Source: Physocladia obscura
Taxonomy: Eukaryota > Chytridiomycota > Chytridiomycetes > Chytridiales > Chytriomycetaceae
Assembly (NCBI GenBank): GCA_027596945.1
Contig: JADGJH010000094.1
Coordinates: forward strand, 1-31,502
Length of the DNA: 31,502 nt
Direction: 5' to 3'
Below are positions 1 to 9,053 of this stretch, one piece after another (positions within the stretch are counted from its first letter, which is position 1; every line of letters begins with the position of its first letter). The position numbers and the translations under genes were made by a program. A model generated the notes under the pieces. The model ran no database searches. It was not told the DNA's origin and was given only the letters and a program-made list of their open reading frames with translations.

Positions 1-825
1 CCCCACGGCCACCTCCTCTTGCACCCCCGCGTGCTCCAACACCGCGCGCACCACCACGCCCGCCACCACCTCCACCGCGCTTCTCGATTTTTCCTTGCAT
101 TCCAGTCGGCTTTGCTGCAATAAAATAGGCGAAGTTAGCAAATGACGCCGGTCCTTATGATAGATTCATGAAACTTGCTTTTTCCACCAACAGCTTTTGG
201 TTTTGGCAAGAATCTATCGAGCGGTAGCAGCTTGTCGGGTCCAATAAACACTTTATCCTCTTTCTTAAAACTGTTTGCAACTGCACCTTCTTGGAGCTTC
301 ACAGTAAAATACACTTCGTTCAATGGTCCGAGGATTTCATCGACTTTTCCGATCTGAGTTTTGTTTTCGAGATAGATTGGAGCATTGAAGTACGGAATCT
401 AATGAAATTTTTTGTTTTGTAATAAGTTTCGCCATAGAGTAACGTATTTGAGTTTTCAACAGCGAAATGTGGACGGAAAGTACATATAGAGTACGATAAT
501 GTACATGTATAGTTGAATGCGATGAGATCTACAAGAGTAAATCTAATTGGCGAACCTTCGTATTGATTGATTTGCAGACGAGCTCCCCTTCGCAAGCATG
601 CAAAAAGCTACCCATAGCTATTACAATATAATTGAGTATAAGACATTCGTTTGTGATTGTCATTGTTCAGAAAGACTAGTGCAAACGAACTTACAAACCT
701 TGCACTGAATCTGGTGGTCCTATTGGCTGACTAAAACCACCACGCCCACCACCTCTAGCGCCACGGAAACCGCCTCCACTACTGCCAGCACCTCTTCCTC
801 CCCTTACGCTTCCTCGAAAAGACAT
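1..825 (-). CDS. GAR1: H/ACA snoRNP subunit GAR1, C-terminus cut off by the window edge
   Basis: GAR1 is a core protein of H/ACA snoRNPs, which pseudouridylate rRNA in the nucleolus. Four exons fit: 825-699, 617-556, 398-188 and 114 to beyond base 1. Exon 1 starts MSFRG and gives an Arg/Gly-rich tail. Exon 2 carries [18 protein letters not shown]. Exon 3 carries [30 protein letters not shown] and [12 protein letters not shown], the conserved beta-barrel core. Exon 4 opens the second GAR-rich tail and runs off the window. Order and spacing match yeast GAR1 as I know it. The third donor (GTGGAA at 187) was chosen because it is the only nearby one that puts exon 4 in the Gly/Arg frame. The next 270 bp upstream probably hold the promoter. 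The family call is secure; exact splice sites are inferred. Confidence 0.93.
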
Positions 826-1098
826 GATTGATGTTACGTTTTGGCTGGACGAACAAACAAAAAAGAAAAAAAAAAGTTATCTACGAAAAAAGAATGGCAG
901 TAAAGAACAAAGTTATCCTTTTTTAACCAAAAAACAATAAAAGTAGAACTTTCTTAATAATTCTAAAGATTTATTTCGAGCTTTGAGCTTTCCGAAATAG
1001 AACTGTATTTATTTGATTTTCTTGGTTGTCGTTGGTATGAAATACTACTGCCGAAAATTTATTCAAACAGTAAAAAAGCATGCAAAAAAGAAAACATT

Positions 1099-3298
1099 TT
1101 ATAGAATTGGGGAAGGAAAAATCTCAAAAGTTACATGTTCCTCTGCTGATTTATCACTGTCAGAATTGTTGTATGGCTCCAAGATTTTCATCAATCCTAG
1201 GTCTGGCTCATATCCAGCAGCTCTATATAATGTCATCAAAATTTCAATACTTTTGATCCTTCCAAATTCTATGCCACTGATCATCATAGTTTCATAAACA
1301 CGACGGCTAATTTTTAATCTATCGTCTGTCTTTCCCTGATACGCTGCCTGCTCCATAATTTCAAAAACATACATGATAAGTCCAAATTTATTACAGCTCG
1401 CCAATGCTTTCAATGTAGACTCGTATAAAGGAATTCGAATATTTGCATCAAGATTTGATAATGACCTCAAATTTTTCAAGATCTTTTTGTTTTCTGGGTC
1501 AGTCTGGGCAAATGTACGTATTTGCATAGCACAAATCATACATAATGCTCCAGTCGAGAGGTCCATGTTGAAAGTATTCATATCATTTAACAACACATCC
1601 AAGGTATTCACTTCATTGTGTTTTGCCGCGATGATGACCATAAAATTAAACACGCTGCTAAGCGATAAAAACTTGCAATTTTCGTATTCAGTTCGTTCAA
1701 GATTCATATTGGGCGGATAGAGTCTGATTGCCTCTTTGAATAGATTCAATGCAACAGAGAATGACGATACGTTAAGTTGGTCGAACTCTTCATTCGAAGG
1801 ATCGCCAAGCCGCAAAGATAGACGAGTTTTGGTGAAATCGATTTTTGCAAATTCAAAGTTCTTATCTCGTTTGGCAGTATTTTTTAAAGTCTTTCCATAT
1901 TCATGGTTAACAGCAATTTGAACTTTTATAGGGTGTGTTAAAAGCTCCATCAACTCTCGGTATATTTTAAATGGAATACATTTGGGATTATATGTTTCAT
2001 CCTGTTCATATTTTTTTGGGGGAAATAATAATTCTAATTCGCGAAAATCTGCTTTTTCGAGCGCGATTTTCTGATATTGAAATATCAACAAGGCAAACTC
2101 AGTTTCCTGCACTTTCGATAGCATGGAAATAAATTCTGAGAGTATTTCATTATCGATGACTTTGACTTCGTTTCGATTCTCTTTTGACTCGATTGCATAC
2201 ATAGAATACCATTGCTGTATTAGCATTATCAAGCACACGCTATTTGAGAGATTTGCGAATTTCCAACCAAGAGCCTCAATCAGGCCAGTATTGGGCCTTG
2301 ATAATGCAGCTTCTATTACGTGATCAATTGAATTCGACAACAGATTAGCACGATGCCAGACATTCACAAGTTCAATACATTCGCTGAAAGTCAATGAGTC
2401 ACCACAATCTTCGATATCGCGTAATGCAGAATAAAACCGGTCGAGCGCTGCCTGCGGCGTTATATAAACGGATCCAACAGTGAGCATAAAAGACAACGCG
2501 TTTCTGCATACTGGCCCACGGGTTTGATTGGACATAACTAGTGATCGATAATCGTTCCACATATTATCAACAATATCAGCTGAAAGTATCGAATTAACGA
2601 CATATTCTTTTTTTATCAGACCGATTTTAATTTCAAATTGTTCAACAGCTTCTTCATGTTTTCGTTTCGAAGTCGCAGGAGGCATTCTAAAAAAATCATA
2701 TGACTAGGATAACGGTTTTAGATAAGAACGAATGTTGGCGGGCTGAACTCACTTGTATTGCAATATCAGAGGAATTAGCGGTATCTTTGAATTTAAATTG
2801 GTCATATATGAAGCTAAAACTATCACTATTGCATTTGTTTCTAGCATTTTTGTTGCTTGCTGCCACAAGAGTTACATATCGCCCGTTCTGCATCAATACT
2901 TTTTCGCGCGAAGCCACTTTCGACAACCTGACATTCGTCGTTGATTGCCGCTTTCCCGTTCCAGTTTCTTTGTGGCTTTGTTGCGAAGGATGTGATGTGA
3001 AATACGAATGTTTACGGGTTGAACTCAGATTTTTTGCAATCTCAGACGAATTGGCGGGATCTTTGAAGTTGATGCGACCATTGAGAAAGCTGAAATTGTC
3101 ACTAGTGCTGTTGTTGCAGTCGTTTTTATTGTTGGCGTTGTTATTACTGTCGTTGACGCTCGCCGCCACAAGAGTTATGCATCGCCCGTTATGTAGTAAT
3201 ACTTTCGCACGCACTGCAACTGCTTTCAACAAATTGCCACCTGAAGTTGAAAGTAGCCTCGCTGTTTTTTGCATTTCTAATTTTTTCACAGTGAACAT
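1099..3298 (-). CDS. Probable mitochondrial helical-repeat (PPR-like) protein, about 716 aa
   Basis: I do not recognise the exact family. Two exons join in frame: 3298-2753 and 2703-1099, with a 49-bp intron (GTGAGT...CTAG). The N-terminus (MFTVKKLEMQKTARLL) is basic, has no early acidic run, and looks like a mitochondrial presequence. Residues about 25-182 contain two diverged copies of one segment (NGRCITLVAAS / NGRYVTLVAAS, then DPANSSEIA / DTANSSDIA). The long second exon is alpha-helical, with PPR-like spacing near the C-terminus (YESTLKALASCNKFGLIMYV, then a second helix pair ending AAGYEPDLGLMKIL). Length and layout recall mitoribosomal or mRNA-linked PPR proteins such as PTCD3, but I cannot align it. 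Its start codon lies only 23 bp after the CDK20 stop. If the intron is not used, the region is two ORFs (3298-2696 and 2685-1099). Confidence 0.6.
2720..3225 (-). repeat. Diverged tandem duplication inside the N-terminal part of the PPR-like gene
   Basis: Copy 1 lies at about 2993-3225 and copy 2 at about 2720-2925. Both read, on the minus strand, a KVL..NGR..TLVAAS block, a variable Asn-rich linker, and a FKD.ANSS.IA block. By eye over about 20 aligned codons, changes fall mostly at first and third positions and rarely at second positions of the minus-strand frame. That supports minus-strand coding in both copies. The 3' end of copy 2 lies inside the proposed intron, whereas the matching stretch of copy 1 is exon. 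Confidence 0.75.
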
Positions 3299-3321
3299 TC
3301 CAACAATAAAAGATATCAAAG

Positions 3322-4645
3322 TTATCCAAGAAACAATAAAACATCCACAGGTGCATCAACATCAAACTGTTCCCTCGTTTGACGTTTTGGTATTGGAAGC
3401 TCAAGATGATGTGCTGGCAAAGGCTTGCAAAAAAAATATGTGTCCAAAAGTGCCTGTGTCCTTTTAAATTAGGAATCATGACCATAATCTAGTTTTACTA
3501 AATATCATTATTTACCTTGGATGCACAAATTCTCTTCTTGCTTGGATATACGAGAAACTTTTTGAGCAATGTGACTGCACCAGTTGATGCATCTGGACAA
3601 ATCTTGTCAAACGCGATAGGTTCACAATGAGGAAACTGAATCTTATTGTAATCTGGGAGCGATTCAAGCTCCTGTTGTTTTATTTTTTTATTTATTTACT
3701 ATTATATATATATATATCTGGTTTTTGAAACTCACCAGCCATTCTTGCGGAGAAGGTGTCCCAAGAATGCTTAAAACACAATACAACTGGTCTATATCAT
3801 TTTGACCTGGAAATAAGGGTGAATGATTCAAAAGTTCACCAAATATGCAACCAATCGCCCACAAATCAACGCCAATATCATACTTTCTCGCCCCATACAA
3901 AAGTTCCGGTGATCGATACCATCTTTTCAAATATAAAATAAACGGTTTGAAATCGCAGAAAAGAAAGAAATACCGTGTTGCAACTTGATGAGAATAAGGA
4001 CGTCCGTTTTCTGAAGAATTATGAACGCGTCTACATTTTGAATAAGTCTTCGAGAAATAAAAATAAAAATACATACGCGAGGCCAAAATCCGCTAATTTG
4101 AGTATTCCAGTTGATGATATTAATAAGTTTGCAGGCTTCAAGTCTCTGTGCATTATGTTGAGTTCATGGCAATACGCGACACCCTGCAGAATCATCATCA
4201 TGTAAGCTTTAACTTGCGCTTCAGTCAGCGGATGAGACGCGTTTCTTAAAACCTGATCAAAGAAAATAAATGAATAAATAAGCATCAATGGGTTTGTACA
4301 TATAATGAAAGGAGGAAAACCTCAGCCAAATCACTCAGCATGAATTCAAAAACAAGAACAAAACCAGCACCCGAAGGAAAAAACTCGAGCAGTTTTACAA
4401 CATTTTGATGGACAATTGTTTGCAATGCTTTAATTTCGCGAAGAATTGTATTTGGGATTCCGTCTTCGATACGTCTAAGTGGTACTTTTTTCAGGGCCAC
4501 CGTGTTTCCAGTTTCGATGCATTTAGCTCTGTAAAAGAAGTGTAAAAAGTCTTAAGCAGGAACCGCCACACATAACAAACAAAAACCTGAGGACAACACC
4601 GTGTGCGCCTTCGCCTATTTTTGTGATAATTTTGTATTTCTCCAT
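3322..4645 (-). CDS. CDK20: Cyclin-dependent kinase 20 (CCRK), flagellum-linked CDK
   Basis: Seven exons: 4645-4587, 4528-4321, 4252-4077, 4030-3974, 3922-3736, 3671-3516 and 3453-3322; 324 aa against 346 in human. The protein starts MEKYKIITKIGEGAHGVVL. It has the VALKK lysine (K33), the RRIEDGIPNTILREIKAL helix in place of PSTAIRE, the CDK20 signature GFVLVFEFMLSDLAE, HRDLKPANLL (D126), DFGLA (D144) and SHQVATRWYRSPELLYGA. The C-terminal exon reads PLPAHHLELPIPKRQ, which closely follows the human CDK20 tail and separates it from CDK7 and PHO85. In animals and algae CDK20 works with ciliary kinases (ICK/MAK) to set cilium length and entry, so it suggests a flagellated life stage. The activation-loop Thr161 position is Ser here. 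It shares a 13-bp divergent gap with MRM2. Confidence 0.93.
3702..3717. repeat. (TA)n microsatellite in CDK20 intron 5
   Basis: A run of about eight TA units lies in the intron between exons 5 and 6 of CDK20 (3672-3735). It is a simple repeat with no visible role. Confidence 0.9.
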
Positions 4646-4658
4646 TAATTTTTTTTGA
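4646..4658. promoter_or_regulatory. Ultra-short divergent intergenic gap, CDK20 / MRM2
   Basis: Only 13 bp, nearly all A/T, separate the CDK20 start codon on the minus strand (4645-4643) from the MRM2 start codon on the plus strand (4659). Both starts are supported by conserved N-terminal sequence close behind them. Core promoter elements and 5' UTRs must therefore overlap the opposite coding region, or be almost absent. No TATA-like box fits the gap. Confidence 0.6.
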
Positions 4659-6067
4659 ATGTTTCTCCGATGTCCAAGATCTTACTCCACAACCAGCACA
4701 AAGCAATGGATCCAACGCCAAACATCAGACTACTTTGTCAAACAAGCGCACCGCCAGTCGTTGCGATCGCGCGCATCCTTCAAACTCATTGATATGCTCA
4801 ACGTGAGTATTTTTTGCATTTTGTATTTTGAGCTTGTTTGAAATCTGTTTTTCAGTCTCACCCGCAGCTAATACGGAAGGGTTCAAAAGTACTCGATCTT
4901 GGCGCGGCTCCTGGGGGGTGGTCGCAAGTTGCTGTTGAAGCAGTCAGCAGTCGCGGCATCGAACCGTTATCGAAAGGCGAACGTTTTGTCGGTCCGAAAG
5001 CTTCTTCGACTGTGGCTGAACACGATCCGGAATATTCACTTCCGCTAATGCCGACGCGCGGAGATAATGGCAGTCGCGTGATTGCTGTCGATTTGTTGTC
5101 GATTGATCCTATTCCTGGCGCCCAGATTATTATGGGAGATATGACACGGGAAGATACGCAGGCGAAAGTTATTGAAATTTGTGGCGGTAATAAGGTGGAT
5201 ACGGTTTTGAGTGATATGGCACATTCTTTTACTGGATCCAGAAGTGCGGATGTTGTCAGAGTTTTGGTAAGATGATTACGATTTACTTTTGTTCAATCAA
5301 ATTATTATGAAAAAAGGATTTATGCCGAACTGCCTTCTCTGTAGCGGAGGATGTCCTGAAACCAAACGGCCACTTTGTTTGCAAATTTATTCGTGGCGAG
5401 GATGATCAAGGCAACGCCATATTTTTATTTCTTACCCATCCAAACAAATAATCATGAAAGCACTTTCACAGATCTTCACAATATGTTAAAATCTCGATTC
5501 GAAAATGTACTTTTTGACAAACCATTAGGCTCGCGAACAGGCTCTGCGGAAGCATATCTGATTTGCTTGAATTACAGACCAATTCGTACAGATGAACCGT
5601 ATGAAAAAAATACAACTTTCAATTTTGAATCCACGCCAGACGAATCGAAGAGTCTTGTTGAAAATTCGTTAAATTTATCGTTACTGCAAACACTATTATC
5701 ACCTTTATCAGCATCATTATCTCTCTCACAAGAAGAACAACAGCAACAAAAAGTTGCTCACTTTGGACCTAAAATACATCACCGTAATAGTCGACAAACT
5801 CCGCTCAATGAAATTGACACAAAGCCACGTGCGCGCCCACCAATGGTGCCGCATTGGAGTGAACTTCAACCTGGGACACGTGTGCGAGTCCTACTCTTAA
5901 GCGACCTGAAAGGGAAGCCAATTGGTAAAGGAATTAGTAATGCTGGTCGTGACAAACTTGTGGATGGGGAAGTTGAGATTCTCATGAGTCGTGATTATCA
6001 TAGGAGTGGAGTGAAAGTACGGTTGACAGATGGGAGAGAGGGAAGAGTTGTGGAAGTAATTACTTGA
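4659..6067 (+). CDS. MRM2: MRM2-type 2'-O rRNA methyltransferase (RrmJ/FtsJ fold) with C-terminal YwbE-like domain
   Basis: It is predicted to methylate a ribose in mitochondrial large-subunit rRNA, using AdoMet. Four exons: 4659-4802, 4856-5266, 5317-5410 and 5472-6067; 414 aa. Catalytic K-D-K-E residues are visible: K42 (SRASFKLID), D168 ([11 protein letters not shown]), K208 ([14 protein letters not shown]) and E243 ([10 protein letters not shown]). The AdoMet loop is [15 protein letters not shown] (about 60-74). The N-terminus is basic and Ser/Thr-rich, as expected for mitochondrial import. A spacer of about 45 residues sits after the AdoMet loop. After the methyltransferase (ends about 250) comes a disordered linker, then residues 347-414 with [14 protein letters not shown] and [20 protein letters not shown], which resemble the small YwbE (DUF2196) family. 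Exon 4 is continuous, so the fusion is real at DNA level. Intron 3 (5411-5471) is GC-AG. Confidence 0.9.
5411..5471 (+). other. GC-AG intron in MRM2
   Basis: Reading straight through breaks the methyltransferase frame between RGEDDQ and LHNMLKSRF. Removing 61 bp that start CAAG/GCAACG and end TTTCACAG restores one frame and gives GEDDQDLHNML, with a split GAT codon. No GT donor does this while keeping the conserved GEDD. The sequence around the donor matches the strong flanking consensus known for GC donors. Confidence 0.75.
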
Positions 6068-6156
6068 CTTAAATACAAACACACAATGTGACTTTTGCCA
6101 GAATAGTACTGCCGTTGACTGTCTGGAGATCTGTTCGTATTTTTGTCCAATAAAAA

Positions 6157-6882
6157 ATGGCCAAGAACAAGACTGAACAGGCAACGAAAGCTGCTGGTGC
6201 ATCGGCGACAGCAACAACCAGCAAGGATCTGAATGCGAAGACAAAAGCGATCGCTAACAAGGTACTTCCAAATTAAGTCGTTCGTTTCGTCTTTTCCAAT
6301 CAAATAATGAACTTGTAATTAATATGTAAATTTAATACACCTATTATACCACGCACGCGCCCATATACAAAAAAAACCTCTCGGCCAAACTCGAAAAACT
6401 ATATATATCTGACTCAATATAAAACAATAAAATAAAAATAGTCTTTCGTTTCCAACCAAATCAGCCTTGTTACACAGCTTGTGAATACATACACGACAAC
6501 AACGCCCCAGCTTCTTCGTTTGATTGATGCGTATCTTGCAGCTGTGATGGTGTCGGGAATTATTCAGTTTGTGTATGTGGTTGTGGTCGGTACGTTCCCA
6601 TACAACTCATTCTTGTCCGGTTTCGCGGCCTCTGTTGGCGCTTTTGTTCTTGCTGGTAAGACAGCGATAATAGATATTGTTTTGTTAAACTTTCCCCCCT
6701 GCAGCAAACCTGAGAATGCAACTTAATCCGAAAAATGACTTTTATTCCTTAACTCCTGAAGGGTATTTATCTGTATTACAAAAATTCATTTTCACTGATT
6801 TTTTTCTATTTGCAGAGCGTTCGCGGAGTTCGTGTTTTGCTCACTTGTCTTTTATGGATTTGTTGTCAATTTTCTCGGCTGA
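6157..6882 (+). CDS. DAD1: Oligosaccharyltransferase subunit DAD1 / OST2
   Basis: DAD1/OST2 is a small membrane subunit of the ER oligosaccharyltransferase that transfers N-glycans to nascent proteins. Four exons: 6157-6261, 6478-6655, 6705-6762 and 6816-6882; 135 aa. Landmarks are TPQLLRLIDAYLAAVMV, the diagnostic GTFPYNSFLSGFAASVG, FVLAANLRMQLNPKND and AFAEFVFCSLVFYGFVVNFL before the stop. Three hydrophobic helices are expected, as in the family. The N-terminus (35 aa, Lys/Ala/Thr-rich) is longer than in human, similar to the yeast extension. With the only GT donor available at exon 3, the normally conserved PERAF becomes PEGAF. It follows MRM2 on the same strand after 89 bp. Confidence 0.95.
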
Positions 6883-7015
6883 ATCCCATTTTTGCCTTTT
6901 TTTTTTGTTTGGGAGCAACAAAAACCACAATAATATAATTGTTTTTTTTTTACATAATATATGAAAGAGAAAGAAAGTCAAACACTGGTATTCGGAATTC
7001 ATTTTCCTTCACTAC

Positions 7016-8985
7016 TCACAAAATCTCAATGACGAATTCGTCAACTGCAGTTGCTGTCGTCTTCCTTGCTGTCCTTCTTTTCATTAAATCACTCATTCTA
7101 ACTCTGTTTGGATACGGATGTGCCATTCCAATCTCATCCATTTCTCGCTCGGCCCTCGTCAAAACTCTATCCAAATGCACAAGCCGCCACATACGAATTT
7201 TCACTGCCTCTACCGTAAATGCCGCAGCCACATCATTGCTATCTGTCACATGTGCTTCCCGCTTGCATTTAGTACCAGCGGTACACTCTCCTGTCCACAC
7301 ATCTCGCAGAACCATTTTCTCATCTTCATTGGTTGTACAGTCATCACAACGTATCAAGTTATCGTACATATCGTAGATTATTTGTATAGACTCCAGACTG
7401 CCACGTTCGCAAGATTCAAAAAATTCGTGACGTAAACCACCACAAAGAAGACAGCGAATTGCAGGGTTGTGCGCGCCACGACTGGTTGGCGGCCGGTATG
7501 GAGTATATGTTGATTTTGAGGCAGGCTGGTTGCGATAGCGGTAGTAGTGAGACAACGGTGGATTGCTTGGATTGCTGAATTCTGACGGTTCAAAGTTTTT
7601 CGTCTAGGTTTTTATTATTATTTAAATTTTGTCTTTTCTTTTTCATTAATTTATACCTGTGTTTCCTTTGTCGCCTTATTGTTATTTTCGCTGCAAATTA
7701 TACTGGTATTGTTTGCCATTTCATCAAATAACCCTACTTGAGAAAATTGATAATGATCATCACTATTATCCTCATGAGTGCTATCAACTGACAACTGGCA
7801 CTGCTGGTTGTCAGAAAACAACGGCGGGAAGCGAATTTCTGGCATTGATGGCGGTCGTGGTCGTTGCTGCGCCGGAAATGACGGCAAAGCTCGTGTATTA
7901 TCCAGAAATTCAGAAAACTGAGTATTGGCGCCATCCGCAGTCGGTAATAACGACATGAGAAGAGAGTAATGATTATTTGCGTTATTTGGTCGAATAGATG
8001 AAGGAGAGGTTGCAGTGGTAGTAAGGCCATCAATACTTTCAAGAGTCGCAGATGGTGGTGTTGGTGGTGGTTTATGTGGCAGAGATGGAGATAGTTTCTG
8101 CCTTTTGGAAGAAGGATTATCATTGCTGTTATCTATATCTGTACAGATCAGATTCTGGATTTTAACCAAATTATCCACTTCCAGAGTCAAGGAGGCACGG
8201 CCAGTATTGTTAGCTAACGAACTAATACTTTCAAGGTCAGGATCTGGGTTAAGCTTGCTGATTTGCGGTGAGTTTGTTGGTTGTGATTCGTAGTCAACCA
8301 GGGTGGGTTCCGGCAACACACCGCGATGAAATTTTAAGCTGGCAAAGTCCTCATCATTATCGACGACAATTGTTGATGCGGTGACGGTAGTGGTAGTTGC
8401 TGTGGTTGGCTTGTTGGTTGTTGTTGCTGACGAGACCGACGTGGAGGAAACCGTGGAGGTGGATTTCAAGCCCAGGTCCGAAAGGGGCGACGTTGTGAAC
8501 AGCAGACTTTGCGATGTCGGTGGCGGCGGCGACAGCGGCGTCGGTGTTGATGGCGCGGCGTCGCTGATATCAATTGCGTCGGCATTCATTGTTGTATTCG
8601 CATCCACCTTTCTTATCGTATCTACATTCACATTCTTTATCGTATTTGTCCGTGTGCTTGCCTGCGTAACTGTTGCTGTTTTCCCCTTTGAGTTCGCGTC
8701 GGCCCCGTTGGCACTCTGCCGCCGCCGACGTCGGCTTGAGCTCGAACTCAAACTCAAGCTAAGATTCATTATCTCCTGCTGACCCGTACGTTCCTGATGC
8801 TCGTGCTCTTGATATTCCTGTTCTTGATATTCCCCATCCTGGTGCTGACGCCTCACTCCCGCTCGTGTCCTCCCAGCCATTTTCGAATATTGCTGCCTCG
8901 AACTCGAATAAATCGCTGCTATTGTAGGTTCCGTTGTTGTTACTGCTGTTTCGTCTGTACCTGCAATTCGTCTGCGTCGAATCAT
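7016..8985 (-). CDS. Unrecognised low-complexity protein with Cys-rich, probably zinc-binding C-terminus, 638 aa
   Basis: I cannot name this gene. Two exons: 8985-7657 and 7603-7016, joined by a 53-bp intron (CAG/GTATAA...CCTAG), giving KETQ followed by TKNFEPSEF. Residues 1-440 are disordered: an Arg-rich start, an acidic QEQEYQEHEHQE patch, long Thr/Ser/Pro runs and many polar repeats. The C-terminal exon is ordered. It holds CLLCGG, CERGSLES, IRCDDC and CTAGTKCKREAH, followed by a helical stretch (MWRLVHLDRVLTRAERE). The cysteine pairs suggest one or two zinc sites. From memory it loosely resembles a Cys-rich domain found at the end of uncharacterised fungal proteins; this is a weak impression. 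Nuclear regulation would be a guess only. It is convergent with DAD1 (133-bp gap) and starts 68 bp after the SH3 gene stop. Confidence 0.6.
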
Positions 8986-9053
8986 GAAATAAACTTTTTT
9001 CGAAAATAATTTGGGTAACCAGCCATTTTCTTTCTCAACTCGTAACTTTTATT

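Noticed and set aside
1099..2685. Naming the helical-repeat gene PTCD3 or a specific PPR gene
   Set aside because: Size and targeting are similar but I could not align any diagnostic segment.
2700..3467. A 255-codon plus-strand ORF over the duplicated region
   Set aside because: It is antisense to the PPR-like exon 1 and to the last CDK20 exon. Between the two duplicate copies the changes would fall as often at its second codon positions as at third, while the minus frame spares second positions.
4285..4500. Calling the kinase PHO85/CDK5 or CDK7
   Set aside because: The RRIEDGIPN helix, FEFMLSDLAE and the PLPAHHLELPIP tail are specific to CDK20.
8381..8782. Plus-strand 133-codon ORF
   Set aside because: Shadow of the Thr/Ser/Pro-rich minus-strand gene; composition is just the complement of ACN/TCN repeats.
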